Of a DNA stretch of 64,000 bases, positions 34,214 to 42,909 are shown piece after piece. Below the pieces are notes generated by a model that was given only the letters and a program-made list of their open reading frames with translations, ran no database searches and was not told the origin of the DNA. Both the position numbers and the translations under genes were made by a program. Position 1 is the stretch's first letter, and each line of letters starts with the position of its first letter. Source of the stretch: Bacteroidota bacterium (GTDB lineage Bacteria > Bacteroidota > Bacteroidia > Sphingobacteriales > Sphingobacteriaceae); NCBI GenBank assembly GCA_018266915.1, contig JAFDZM010000091.1, positions 1 to 64,000 on the forward strand, read 5' to 3'.

Positions 34214-35875
34214 TTACACTTCCGCCAAATACTTATGCACAAAGCTTATCGCCATTGAGCCTTCGCCTACTGCGGATGCTACACGGTTCATCGCTCCGGC
34301 ACGAACATCGCCTGCGGCAAATACGCCCGGGCAGCTGGTTTCCAGTAAGTATGGGTCGCGGTGAAGCTTCCATATTTTTTTGAAATTGTCGTAAGCAGCC
34401 AGGTCGCGGCCGGTTTCGATAAACTCCTTGTTGTTTTTAATGATGTCGAGCTTTATCCAATCGGTAAATGGTTTTGCGCCGATGAAAATGTATAAGGCAT
34501 TGGCATCATAATCTTTTTTCTCTTTTGTTTTTACATTGAGCAGCGTCAGCTTTTCGAGATGGGCGTTGCCGCAAGCTTTGCATACTTCTGTATTTGGAAG
34601 CACTTCGATATTTGGCGAGTTTTTGATCTGATCGATCAGGTATGCCGACATGGTTGCTGTCAGATCCTCCCGGCGAATGATTATAAATACTTGTCGCGCA
34701 AATTTTGACAGGTACATAGCGGCCTGCCCGGCTGAGTTACCGCCGCCGATAACAAACACATCCTTATCCTTGCAGGCGCTGGCCTCGGTAGTGGCCGCAC
34801 CGTAATACACGCCAGCCCCGGTGAAGTTATCTACGCCTTCCACCTCCAGCTTACGGTAGTCGACCCCGGTAGTAATTACAACCGAACGGCTCATGATGTG
34901 AGGCCCGTCATCAAGGATGATCTTTTTGTAGCCATCTTTCTCGCGTATATCGTTTACTGAGTGCGGTGAAAGGAATTGCGCACCTAACCGTGTAGCCTGG
35001 CTTATGGCACGCCGTGTCAGATCAGCTCCGCTTAAACCTGCCGGGAAACCAAGATAGTTTTCGATGCGCGAACTAGTTCCGGCTTGCCCACCCGGTGCCC
35101 TGCGCTCTATCAGTAGGGTTTTCAAACCTTCTGATGAACCATAAACGGCAGCAGCCAGGCCTGCAGGTCCTGCACCGATGATAACCACGTCATAGATATC
35201 ATTTTCTATCTCAGGCTTTAAACCTGCTTTCTCGGCTATCTGACGTATGGTTGGCTGGCAGGCGCATTCGCCGCTTTCAAAAACAATCACCGGCAGGGCA
35301 GTCCTGTCCAGGTTGTTGGATTCGAGTAATGCTTTGGCGTCCGGGTTGCTTTCGATATCAAACCATCGGTAGGGGATAAGGTTCCCTGCCAGGTAGTCCT
35401 TTATCTCGTGCGATTTTGGGTTGTATTGATAGCCAATAAGCTTGATGCCCTTAAAATCGGGTGTGTAATGGCTTTGCCAGTCGTCCAGCAAATCATTAAT
35501 CACCGGGTACAGTTTTTCTTCAGGCGGGTTCCAGGGCTTGGTCAGATAATAATCAAGCTGAACCACATTAATAGCCTTAATTGCTGCCACAGTATCTGAA
35601 TAGGCGGTAAGCAGTACCCGTTTAGCATCAGGATATAATTTGATAGCTTTTTGCAGAAAATCTACCCCTTCCATTTCAGGCATACGCTGATCGACAAGAA
35701 ACATCGCCACCGGGTCACCGGCATTTTTCATCTCCACAAGCGCTTCTAATGCCTCCTTTGCAGAAGTAGTGCTGATGATCTTGTATTCGGAATTATATTG
35801 CGATTTCAGGTCGCGGTTTATGGCACGCAATACCTGAGGGTCGTCATCTATTGAAAATATTATGGGCTTGATCAT
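34214..35875 (-). CDS. receiver / glutaredoxin-like / thioredoxin-reductase-like fusion
   Basis: The 553-residue protein joins a receiver domain (residues 1-125, Asp62 in FLVDQRMP, Lys in LTKPW), a glutaredoxin-like domain (about 140-220, IKLIGYQYNPKSHEIKDYL, with a CAC but no CPxC) and a pyridine-nucleotide flavoprotein (from about 228): FAD motif GAGPAGLAAA, NADPH motif GGGNSAGQAA, and CPGVFAAGDVR near the end. The redox CxxC of thioredoxin reductase is replaced by YYGAATTEA (about 358-366). It is thus a flavoprotein output controlled by phosphorylation, likely NADPH-dependent but not a disulfide reductase. The kinase upstream is its probable partner. Confidence 0.92.
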   Translation of the reverse strand: MIKPIIFSIDDDPQVLRAINRDLKSQYNSEYKIISTTSAKEALEALVEMKNAGDPVAMFLVDQRMPEMEGVDFLQKAIKLYPDAKRVLLTAYSDTVAAIKAINVVQLDYYLTKPWNPPEEKLYPVINDLLDDWQSHYTPDFKGIKLIGYQYNPKSHEIKDYLAGNLIPYRWFDIESNPDAKALLESNNLDRTALPVIVFESGECACQPTIRQIAEKAGLKPEIENDIYDVVIIGAGPAGLAAAVYGSSEGLKTLLIERRAPGGQAGTSSRIENYLGFPAGLSGADLTRRAISQATRLGAQFLSPHSVNDIREKDGYKKIILDDGPHIMSRSVVITTGVDYRKLEVEGVDNFTGAGVYYGAATTEASACKDKDVFVIGGGNSAGQAAMYLSKFARQVFIIIRREDLTATMSAYLIDQIKNSPNIEVLPNTEVCKACGNAHLEKLTLLNVKTKEKKDYDANALYIFIGAKPFTDWIKLDIIKNNKEFIETGRDLAAYDNFKKIWKLHRDPYLLETSCPGVFAAGDVRAGAMNRVASAVGEGSMAISFVHKYLAEV

Positions 35876-35880
35876 GGTAG

Positions 35881-36029
35881 TTGGTTTGGTTAGTTAGTTA
35901 AGTGGTTGAATAGTTAAGTGGTTAAGTAGTTGATTGTGTTAACTGGGTAGTAAGTAGTTGATTTTTCATTTGACCAATTTTTTAACTATTCAACCATTTA
36001 ACTAGTCAACTATTTAACCGCTCACCAAG
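35881..36029. repeat. inverted pair of AACCACTTAAC-type repeats
   Basis: GGTTAGTTAGTTAAGTGGTTGAA-type units on the left face complementary AACTATTCAACCATTTAACT-type units on the right. The element occupies the whole gap between the kinase and flavoprotein genes and reaches the kinase stop codon. Confidence 0.65.
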
Positions 36030-37430
36030 CTACCCATCAATAGGGAAACATACTACAAACGCGGTATGTCCCGGTTCTGATATAACTTTGATAGATCCGT
36101 TGTGCTGCTGAACTATGCGTTGCACCACTTCCAGACCCATGCCGGTACCTTTTCCCATTTCTTTTGTTGTAAAAAACGGATCGAAGATACGTGAGCATAT
36201 TTCTTCAGGTATACCCTGGCCATTGTCGGCAATGGTGACCTGCACAAATTCTTTGTCTTTTTCTGTTTTAATGGTTAATACTCCCTTGCCGTTAGGCTCC
36301 ATTGCATCAATAGCATTGTCTATCAGGTTGGTCCACACCTGGTTTAGTTCGCCTATCTGGGCTTTTACCGGTGGCAAGGATTCGTCAAATTCCTTCACGA
36401 TGCTAATATTACCCTTCTTGATCCGGTAAATAAGCATTTGCAGGGTATTTTTTATGCCGATGCGTATATCGGCATATTGTTTTTCCTGCCCCTGGTCCAT
36501 GTGGGTATAGGTTTTTACCGAATTGACCAGCGTGGCAATGCGACGGGCCGATTCGCCAATGTCCTGTACCATCCGGTCAGTAACCAGCAGGGTGTTCATC
36601 CAGTTAAATACCGGTTCAAGGAATTGTTCAGGGATATGTTTTCTGAACGATTCTACATCTTTTAGCCCTATGCCAAACTCGACAAAGTTTTCTACCAGTT
36701 CAGGATCATAATTAAACGCCATTTCATCAAACAGATCCGTTAGCTCATCTTCTTTATCTGCACGTTCACGAATGGTAAGATTAACATCCTGCCTTGCTGT
36801 TAAAAAGCGAAAAAATTCGTTGCTGACTGCATCCACTTGGTCAGGCTCCATCCGGATAGCAATCATGGCTTTAAAAGTAGCTGGTTCCATTTGCAGGTGT
36901 TTCAATAGCGATTCTGAGTCACGCACAATGGCCGAAGCCGGGTTGTTCAACTCGTGTGTCAGGCCGGCAGATAATTTACCCAATGCCAGCATTTTCTCGT
37001 TTTGCTGTTGCAAGGCGGTAAAAGTGCGGACACGGTTGGTCATCACATGAACCAGGGCCTGCGTAAGCTCAAAATGATGCCTGATCATTTCTTCAATCTT
37101 ATTCATCGGGAAGGTCATGATCTGCGTTACGCCGATGGTGCGCCCGTAACCGGTACTTACAGTTGCCCGCGAATAAGGCATGTATCCAGTGATACTGCCG
37201 GGTTTAAAATCGCCCAATTCTCGCTTTACGCCACCAATCGGTACATACAGGCGCAGTTTACCGCTAATTATAAAGTGCGTACCTTTTATAGGCTGACCTG
37301 GTTCGGCCAGCAATTCGCCATCTTCGTATTCGATACAATCGCTCTGGCCGATCAGCCATTGCAGTTGGTCTTCAGGCACATCTACCAGTGCCTCAAATGT
37401 TTTAAATAATGCAGGTGTACATTCTACCAT
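36030..37430 (-). CDS. histidine kinase with N-terminal cyclic-nucleotide-binding domain
   Basis: The 466-residue soluble kinase has a cNMP-binding fold at residues 8-125 (HFIISGKLRLYVPIGGVKRELGDFKPGSITGYMPYS), a HisKA helix with His159 in GKLSAGLTHELNNPASAI, a long helical middle part, and a HATPase domain with NLIDNAIDAM (N), IADNGQGIP (G1) and GKGTGMGLEVVQ (G2). The HELNNP start marks the NtrB-like group. It lies directly upstream of the receiver-flavoprotein gene and probably phosphorylates it. The cyclic-nucleotide pocket lacks an obvious RxAS-type arginine, so the ligand is uncertain. Confidence 0.92.
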   Translation of the reverse strand: MVECTPALFKTFEALVDVPEDQLQWLIGQSDCIEYEDGELLAEPGQPIKGTHFIISGKLRLYVPIGGVKRELGDFKPGSITGYMPYSRATVSTGYGRTIGVTQIMTFPMNKIEEMIRHHFELTQALVHVMTNRVRTFTALQQQNEKMLALGKLSAGLTHELNNPASAIVRDSESLLKHLQMEPATFKAMIAIRMEPDQVDAVSNEFFRFLTARQDVNLTIRERADKEDELTDLFDEMAFNYDPELVENFVEFGIGLKDVESFRKHIPEQFLEPVFNWMNTLLVTDRMVQDIGESARRIATLVNSVKTYTHMDQGQEKQYADIRIGIKNTLQMLIYRIKKGNISIVKEFDESLPPVKAQIGELNQVWTNLIDNAIDAMEPNGKGVLTIKTEKDKEFVQVTIADNGQGIPEEICSRIFDPFFTTKEMGKGTGMGLEVVQRIVQQHNGSIKVISEPGHTAFVVCFPIDG

Positions 37431-37502
37431 GCGTTAAAATTAGATATTTTTAGCCAGAGGATGATGCAGAAAGCGTTAATAATGAAATTGGGATGAAGAT
37501 TC

Positions 37503-38090
37503 TTATTGTTTTGTCAACCCTAATACGAATTTGGCAAATTCATCGCCATCGTAGCTTGCTTTGCCGGCGTGATTGAATACCACTAATCCGCGTTTGTCTA
37601 TTACTAATGTTGTAGGGATGGTACCTGAATAAAAAGTAGTTGGCAAACCATCCAGGTTACCACCATAAACCGGTATATTATATCCGCTGCTTTTCATAAA
37701 TGCCGACGAATTATTTAGCCGGTTATCTACATCCACAGACAGAAATACAATACCCGGATCATTTTTTACTTTCTCGTAAAACTCATTTACCGATGGCATT
37801 TCGGCGCGGCACGGCGGGCACCATGTGGCCCAGAAATTAATAAAAACCACTTTGCCTTTTTGCTGCTGCAGGTCTATCGTTTTGCCGTCAACAGTTTGTA
37901 CGGTCATAGCCGGGGCAGGCATCAGTTTTTCACCAGGTTTTATTGTTGGTATTTTGGGATTATAAAAACCGAGCGACATCAACCCCATTATTGCCCATGT
38001 ACGTGCCTTAATGCTGAATATCAGTGCAGCAGTAATAAGGGTTAATACAACTGTGACAATATCAGAAAAGGTGATTTTTTTGAACCGCAT
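37503..38090 (-). CDS. membrane-anchored TlpA-like thioredoxin
   Basis: The 195-residue protein has an N-terminal membrane anchor (residues 9-40) and a periplasmic thioredoxin fold: GKVVFINFWATWCPPC with Cys91 and Cys94, VNEFYEKVKNDPGIVFLSVDVD, and PTTLVIDKRGLVV with the cis-Pro. TlpA-like proteins reduce periplasmic disulfides, often for cytochrome maturation. It lies 70 bases upstream of the cNMP kinase gene in the same direction, adding a redox link to that module. Confidence 0.9.
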   Translation of the reverse strand: MRFKKITFSDIVTVVLTLITAALIFSIKARTWAIMGLMSLGFYNPKIPTIKPGEKLMPAPAMTVQTVDGKTIDLQQQKGKVVFINFWATWCPPCRAEMPSVNEFYEKVKNDPGIVFLSVDVDNRLNNSSAFMKSSGYNIPVYGGNLDGLPTTFYSGTIPTTLVIDKRGLVVFNHAGKASYDGDEFAKFVLGLTKQ

Positions 38091-38126
38091 AGATGGTAGT
38101 AGTTAAGCAACGCAATTTACATCCAT

Positions 38127-39125
38127 CTATGATATGTTCGACATTTTGCTGTGGATTTTTTGGTGAAGGGTATTAAAAAACATAGTCCGGTCCTTCTCAC
38201 CAACACGGCTGATCTGGGCCGATTTGCGGATGATATTTTGCAGGTTGCGGAAGGTATAACCGCAAAAGTTTTGGTCCAGTGTTGAAGTGAAATTAAGACC
38301 GTTATGGTTCAGACAGGTGATCTGACGTTGATCACTGTTGACAAAAATGGTATTGTCGCCGATAAGGCATTCATTTACAAAAATATCATAGGCAGATGCG
38401 TTAAATGCGGGTTGATGACCGTATAGAAACTTTTTACCAGCTTCGGCTTGTAGCTCGAGTTGATTAAGCAGTTCATCCAATTGCTCATAAACTTTTGTGA
38501 GAATGTGCTTGTCAGCGAATACATTCGACTGCCGGTAAAATTCAATCTGCCTTATAGTGCTATGCACATTCTCTTCGTTCCATATCTCGGTTGAGTTGAT
38601 CTGGTTATAAACGTTGATAATCTTCAGGGCCAGTTCAGCGCTTTTTTCGTCTATTTCTTCGCCGGTAAATTGCTGTTTTGCCAGTTCCGGGTAACTCATC
38701 AATGTGCGTTTCCAGAAAAAGAATTTAAATGCCCGTAACTCCGGAAAAGGCATAAAATGGAATATCGGGATATCCTTATTGTAATAATACAAATGGGCAT
38801 TGGATAGTGATTGAAACAATTCGAGATTGTGGGCCACATCAGTCAGGTACTCATTAAATCCGAATGAGGCGTTATCTACTTTATTGCCCGAAAAAATGAC
38901 CGTATTGGTTTGTATCAGCAATAACTGATCGAGTGAGATATGATATTTGTTGCATATCACCCGCAACTCGTCAAGCGCAATGGTCTTTTCACCCCTGATG
39001 CGGCGGTAAGCGCTATCATTACTGATATTAAGTAACTCAGCAACTTCATCAACCAGCGACAAATGCCCCGGCAGGCGTGACCTGACATGGTTAAACAGCA
39101 TAGTCTGTACATCACTGGTGTTCAT
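38127..39125 (-). CDS. HTH transcriptional regulator, BetR-like
   Basis: The 332-residue protein has an N-terminal HTH (residues 18-60, LSLVDEVAELLNISNDSAYRRIRGEKTIALDEL) and a long helical C-terminal part with no recognised ligand domain. The arrangement resembles BetR-like regulators common in Bacteroidota. It lies upstream of the TlpA-like gene; regulation of that group is possible but not shown. Confidence 0.75.
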   Translation of the reverse strand: MNTSDVQTMLFNHVRSRLPGHLSLVDEVAELLNISNDSAYRRIRGEKTIALDELRVICNKYHISLDQLLLIQTNTVIFSGNKVDNASFGFNEYLTDVAHNLELFQSLSNAHLYYYNKDIPIFHFMPFPELRAFKFFFWKRTLMSYPELAKQQFTGEEIDEKSAELALKIINVYNQINSTEIWNEENVHSTIRQIEFYRQSNVFADKHILTKVYEQLDELLNQLELQAEAGKKFLYGHQPAFNASAYDIFVNECLIGDNTIFVNSDQRQITCLNHNGLNFTSTLDQNFCGYTFRNLQNIIRKSAQISRVGEKDRTMFFNTLHQKIHSKMSNIS

Positions 39126-39390
39126 CAGTTAAAATTTTAGGGGATTTTGGTATTATTTATTAATTGCCGGTTTATTTTTTGCAGAAAATGCAGTTGAAGC
39201 AAATAATAATTATTAAATATAGTAATTATTGCAAGTGAAATACAATAGCTGTTATATATAATTATCGATTGCGTAAAATGATATAAGTATCTGATTTTGT
39301 AGTTTTTGTGACGGGAAAACATGCCGTAGCTTTATTCATAATATCAGCTGGTATAAAAACAATTATTTATTAACGCTAAAACTTATTATC

Positions 39391-39915
39391 ATGAAAAAGC
39401 AATTATTTACACTATTATTTACAGCCGGAATTGCAATATGCAGTTTCGCTCAATCAAAACCCGATTCGCTAACGGGAAAACACACAGGTACCAAATTCAG
39501 CATTGGCACCGAAGCTGGCTTGCCTGTAGGCAATATAAGTACAGCTTATAATTTTGTACTTGGAGGTTCGTTAAAGCTCGAAGTACCAACAAGTACCACT
39601 ACATATCTGACCTTATCGGCCGGATACAATGCATTCTTTCTGAAGGACTTATTTAAAGGATTTGATATACCATCTACCTCAGGTTTTATTCCTTTAAAGG
39701 CAGGGCTTAAAGGCTATGTCGCAGATAATTTCTTCCTGGAAGGACAGGCCGGTATAGTATTCTCTACCGAAAGTGGTGGCGGGCATGCATTTGCCTGGTC
39801 GCCCGGTTTGGGTTATTCTTTTAATAATGGGCTTGAGCTCGGACTGCGCTACGAGGGCTGGACAAATGGCGGCACCACGGGGCAGATCAGTGCAAGAATT
39901 GCCTACAGGTTTTAA
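39391..39915 (+). CDS. outer-membrane beta-barrel protein
   Basis: The 174-residue product has a signal peptide ending CSFAQ and about eight amphipathic strands (FSIGTEAGLPVGNIS, LSAGYNAFF, GLKGYVADNFFLEGQAG, PGLGYSFNNGLELGLRYEG), ending with the terminal Phe of outer-membrane proteins (ISARIAYRF). This is an OmpX/PorT-like small barrel. A strong terminator follows. Confidence 0.85.
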   Translation: MKKQLFTLLFTAGIAICSFAQSKPDSLTGKHTGTKFSIGTEAGLPVGNISTAYNFVLGGSLKLEVPTSTTTYLTLSAGYNAFFLKDLFKGFDIPSTSGFIPLKAGLKGYVADNFFLEGQAGIVFSTESGGGHAFAWSPGLGYSFNNGLELGLRYEGWTNGGTTGQISARIAYRF

Positions 39916-39934
39916 CCGTAGGTATTTTTAGCGG

Positions 39935-39965
39935 GAGGCCGGGGTGCTGTTCCCCGGTCTCTTTA
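39935..39965 (+). terminator. intrinsic terminator
   Basis: GAGGCCGGGG and CCCCGGTCTC pair over 10 bp (one G-T) around a 7-base loop, followed by TTTATT. Confidence 0.75.
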
Positions 39966-39995
39966 TTCATTATTAATTAACCTAAATAATCACCA

Positions 39996-40454
39996 ATGGA
40001 AAAATTAATCAAAGGAATAATGATACTCTGCATGGTGTCACTATTCGGCTGCACCAGGGTATTATACACCCAGGACGAAGTACTCGGCCGCTATAAAACC
40101 CGGAACGATGTACAAAAAACATTCGGCATACCCACCGAAAAACAAGTAAGCGATACATCAGAACGCTGGCTTTACCGCTATGACAGGCATAATTCATTCA
40201 GCGACCATTCAGTTGAATTGCATCATAATATCCAAACAGTTACAGTAAATGATTTTAGCAAATACGACAGGTACCTGCTGTTCTCGTTTGATAGGAATTG
40301 CAACGTAGTACGATGCGATTACACGGGCGTTGATTTGACAGTGAAAAAGCAAGATACCGGTGCAACAATCGGGCTTGTTGTTGGTTGTACGGCCGCGTTG
40401 TTATTAATTGCAGTCGGGGTAAGCCACATGTCATTTGGTATTAACGGCTATTGA
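39996..40454 (+). CDS. lipoprotein of unknown function
   Basis: The 152-residue product has a lipoprotein signal (lipobox SLFGCTRV), a mature domain with SERWLYRYDRHN and a C-terminal hydrophobic helix (about 125-143). The start resembles SmpA/OmlA-like outer-membrane lipoproteins (GRYKTRNDVQKTFGIPTEK), a fold of about 70 residues. Its end overlaps the convergent aquaporin gene by 14 bases. Confidence 0.7.
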   Translation: MEKLIKGIMILCMVSLFGCTRVLYTQDEVLGRYKTRNDVQKTFGIPTEKQVSDTSERWLYRYDRHNSFSDHSVELHHNIQTVTVNDFSKYDRYLLFSFDRNCNVVRCDYTGVDLTVKKQDTGATIGLVVGCTAALLLIAVGVSHMSFGINGY

Positions 40455-41088
40455 TCTTCAGAAAATTCCAAACAGGTATGGCGGAGATTGCCCCTAAAGT
40501 CGTGGCTGACAAATAGATCCAAAGATGTTCGGTGTGTCCTGATACAATCGCCGGACCGAATGATCTCGCCGGGTTCATGGATGCCCCGCAGATTGGTCCG
40601 GCAAACATTGCCTCCAGCGCGACAACCGAACCAATAGCTAAACCTGCAAACATGCCCTGTTCTTTGCTGCCTTTGGCGACATTAATAATAACCAGCATCA
40701 GGAAAAACGTCAATATAAATTCCAAAATGAATGATTGGGGATCGCTCCCGGCGGGAATGGTAGCGCCAAGAAAAAGATTGTTAGGGAACAAATATTTCAA
40801 TGTGAGGCTCGCTGCCGCCGCACCTGATAACTGGCTGATTATATATGGAACCAACTCTTTTGGAGAGAACTTTTTTGCAGTGGCAAACGCTATGCTTACC
40901 GCCGGATTAAGATGCGCTCCTGAAATATCACCCAGTGCATAGATCATGCTCATTACAATCAGACCAAAAGTGATGGCGACACCAACGTGGGTGATGCTGC
41001 CATGTGTTTCCTGGTCGATAACTATTGCGCCTGTGCCGGCGAATACTAAGGCGTAAGTGCCGAGAAATTCGGCTAAGTATTTTTTCAT
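40441..41088 (-). CDS. aqpS: aquaporin (MIP family), arsenic-operon type
   Basis: The 215-residue protein has six membrane helices and both NPA boxes (HLNPAVSIAF and SMNPARSFGP). It is the last gene of the arsenic operon and overlaps the arsC stop by four bases. In Sinorhizobium, AqpS lets arsenite leave the cell after arsenate reduction; the same role is inferred here, and no Acr3 or ArsB pump is visible in the window. The name is given from this context. Confidence 0.85.
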   Translation of the reverse strand: MKKYLAEFLGTYALVFAGTGAIVIDQETHGSITHVGVAITFGLIVMSMIYALGDISGAHLNPAVSIAFATAKKFSPKELVPYIISQLSGAAAASLTLKYLFPNNLFLGATIPAGSDPQSFILEFILTFFLMLVIINVAKGSKEQGMFAGLAIGSVVALEAMFAGPICGASMNPARSFGPAIVSGHTEHLWIYLSATTLGAISAIPVWNFLKINSR

Positions 41089-41504
41089 GCCTGCAGGTGT
41101 TCAGCTATAAAATCCTTGCTGTAGTTTTTTATCATATCCCGCACACGCCTGAATTCGTCGATGATTTGCCCGGGATTACCCTGTGCTTTTGCAGGATCGG
41201 GAAAGTTATGATGGAAGCGCTGCATTTTTCCCGGAAAGTAGGGGCAATTCTCGTTGGCATTATCACAAACGGTAATAAGATAATCGAAAGGAATATCGGT
41301 ATACTCATCTACATTGTTTGAAGTGTGGTGGGATATGTCGATATGATCCTCAGCCATTACTTGTATGGCTTTGGGGTTTACGCCATGCGTTTCGATACCG
41401 GCACTGTAAACTTTGGCTTTGTCGCCTGCGAAATGTTGCAGATAGCCCTCGGCAATCTGGCTGCGGCAGCTATTGCCGGTGCATAGTACTAATATGTTTT
41501 TCAT
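41085..41504 (-). CDS. arsC: arsenate reductase, low-molecular-weight phosphatase type
   Basis: The 139-residue enzyme has the phosphatase loop LCTGNSCRS with nucleophile Cys8 and Arg14, and the relay cysteines Cys80 and Cys87 in ITVCDNANENCPYF. These match the thioredoxin-coupled arsenate reductases, where a three-Cys relay reduces As(V) to As(III). The ATG at 41504 gives the family's usual start and overlaps by one base the stop of the upstream acetyltransferase gene (TAATG). Confidence 0.92.
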   Translation of the reverse strand: MKNILVLCTGNSCRSQIAEGYLQHFAGDKAKVYSAGIETHGVNPKAIQVMAEDHIDISHHTSNNVDEYTDIPFDYLITVCDNANENCPYFPGKMQRFHHNFPDPAKAQGNPGQIIDEFRRVRDMIKNYSKDFIAEHLQA

Positions 41505-41929
41505 TATAAATCTTTTTTCATAGCAATTGCTGATTGCGGGCATACGTGGCTAAACTCTGAGGATTGCTGTACCTCTGCAGGCATTTCAAAGCGTGGAATG
41601 GTCTTATAACCTTTATGTGAAAAGTAACCGGGTGCTGTTTCTGTAAGGAGGAAAATAGACTTCAGCCCTTCTGCTGCAGCAAGCTTTTCTACATGCTCCA
41701 CTAATTTGCCAGCTATGTTTTGCCTCCTGAAATCCGGATGGACAGCCAGCGAGCGCAAAAGGCCATAACTACCATATGTTTCCAAACCAACAACTCCGGT
41801 GACTTCCTTATCCTCTGTCATCACCAAAAAGTTTTTTAATGTTGATGGCAGGTCGCTAATCGGCAGCTTTTCAGATAAAAGCAATGCTATAATACCGTCT
41901 CTATGATTTATTGCTTCAGTAATTTCCAT
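41504..41929 (-). CDS. arsN2: GNAT acetyltransferase, ArsN2-like
   Basis: The 141-residue GNAT protein has the acetyl-CoA loop DFRRQNIAGKLVEH and the C-terminal pattern FSHKGYKTIPRFEMPAE, then SSEFSHVCPQSAIAMKKDL, which matches ArsN2, the arsenic-operon acetyltransferase family. ArsN proteins acetylate organoarsenicals such as arsinothricin or methylarsenite derivatives in characterised cases. Position inside the ars operon supports the name; the substrate here is inferred. Confidence 0.8.
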   Translation of the reverse strand: MEITEAINHRDGIIALLLSEKLPISDLPSTLKNFLVMTEDKEVTGVVGLETYGSYGLLRSLAVHPDFRRQNIAGKLVEHVEKLAAAEGLKSIFLLTETAPGYFSHKGYKTIPRFEMPAEVQQSSEFSHVCPQSAIAMKKDL

Positions 41930-41939
41930 ACTATGTGAT

Positions 41940-42470
41940 TTAACAGCATCCTCCGCCAGGTGTACAGCAGGAACTATCAGCAGTAAGATTCTTTAATTCT
42001 ATTTTTTGTTTTACAGGCCCACCACAACTGCCTCCTCTGTCATTTGCTTTGCATTGAACAGCAACTGGCTGGAGGTTAACTATCAGATTTTCTTCGTCCG
42101 ATATAAATTCGGTTGGCGAAAGCTGGCGGGTATCAATCTCATTGTTGCCAAATTCGATCCTTACTACGCCGTTGATATCCAAAGGCATCACTTTTTCTAC
42201 AATATCAATAATGGATAATGCCTTGCGCACTTTCATTGCGCGCAATTGTTGCTGATTAGCGGGCTCCATTAATTGTATAATGATTTCCGTCCACTCGTTT
42301 TTTACCCCACCACAATCCACTGACGTGATAGGCGCCTGCTTTATTTCAGTAATATGATAGGAAGGGGTTACCCATTTATCCCGGGCATATTGAAATTGCA
42401 GATCGAGTGAAGGGTTTTGTAAGAGTGCCTGCTTAAATGCTCCCCATTGTATGGATTCTTGTTTGTTCAT
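41940..42470 (-). CDS. DUF6428 family protein with Cys-rich tail
   Basis: The 176-residue protein matches DUF6428: SYHITEIKQAPITSVDCGGVKNEWTEIIIQLMEP is the typical start, with PSYHITE and DCGG. It ends in a Cys-rich extension (residues ~155-176) with GGSCGGP and SSCCTPGGGCC. DUF6428 genes commonly lie in arsenic operons but have no assigned activity. The tail could bind arsenite or deliver it, which is speculation. It is the second gene of the operon and has its own upstream ArsR-type box. Confidence 0.8.
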   Translation of the reverse strand: MNKQESIQWGAFKQALLQNPSLDLQFQYARDKWVTPSYHITEIKQAPITSVDCGGVKNEWTEIIIQLMEPANQQQLRAMKVRKALSIIDIVEKVMPLDINGVVRIEFGNNEIDTRQLSPTEFISDEENLIVNLQPVAVQCKANDRGGSCGGPVKQKIELKNLTADSSCCTPGGGCC

Positions 42471-42489
42471 ATCCTTTAATTAAAAAAAT

Positions 42490-42538
42490 AAAACTATTTA
42501 ACCACTTAACTTAATCAACCGTTTAGTCATTTCAACCG
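42490..42538. repeat. AACCACTTAAC-type repeat fragment
   Basis: A short run of the repeat family (ACTATTTAACCACTTAACTTAATCAACC) lies between arsR and the DUF6428 gene, just beyond the operator-like box at 42543-42558. Confidence 0.5.
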
Positions 42539-42542
42539 ATCC

Positions 42543-42558
42543 ATTGTAATATTACGAT
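42543..42558. promoter_or_regulatory. ArsR-type operator, internal
   Basis: ATTGTAATATTACGAT shares 11 of its last bases (AATATTACGAT, then TGAT) with the box before arsR. It lies about 73 bases before the DUF6428 start, placing an arsenite-responsive promoter inside the operon. Confidence 0.65.
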
Positions 42559-42576
42559 TGATATAAATAAATTTTT

Positions 42577-42906
42577 TTAGCAACACTTGCTGTTATCAGA
42601 ATATGACACAAAAAATGCATCTAATTCTTTATGCAATAATTCCCACGCTTTAGGCTCAATGCAGTAACAAACACTTACACCTTCTATGGTCCCTTGTATT
42701 AGTCCTGCATTTTTTAATTCTTTTAAATGCTGGGATATGGTTGCCTGAGCTAAGCCCAATTCTTCAACAATACTGCCACAAACGCAGGCATTGGTTTTGA
42801 TGAGGTGCTGCAATATGGCTATCCGTGCAGGATGGGCCAGTGCCTTGATCATAGTAGCCAGGCTGTTTTGCTCATCTGTGAATATCTCAGTTTTTGTCAG
42901 TCCCAT
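42577..42906 (-). CDS. arsR: ArsR family arsenite-responsive repressor
   Basis: The 109-residue winged-helix repressor has LAHPARIAILQHL, then CVCGSIVEELGLAQATISQHLKELKNAGLI with Cys41 and Cys43 in the ELCVCDL-equivalent arsenite-binding position, and a Cys-Cys at the very C-terminus. In known members arsenite binding by such cysteines releases DNA. Two operator-like boxes, one before its own start and one before the next gene, fit self-repression of the whole ars operon. Confidence 0.93.
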   Translation of the reverse strand: MGLTKTEIFTDEQNSLATMIKALAHPARIAILQHLIKTNACVCGSIVEELGLAQATISQHLKELKNAGLIQGTIEGVSVCYCIEPKAWELLHKELDAFFVSYSDNSKCC

Positions 42907-42909
42907 TTC

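Noticed and set aside
40441..41088. Glycerol facilitator
   Set aside because: The NPA boxes fit any MIP channel, but the arsenic-operon context and coupling to arsC favour an arsenite channel.
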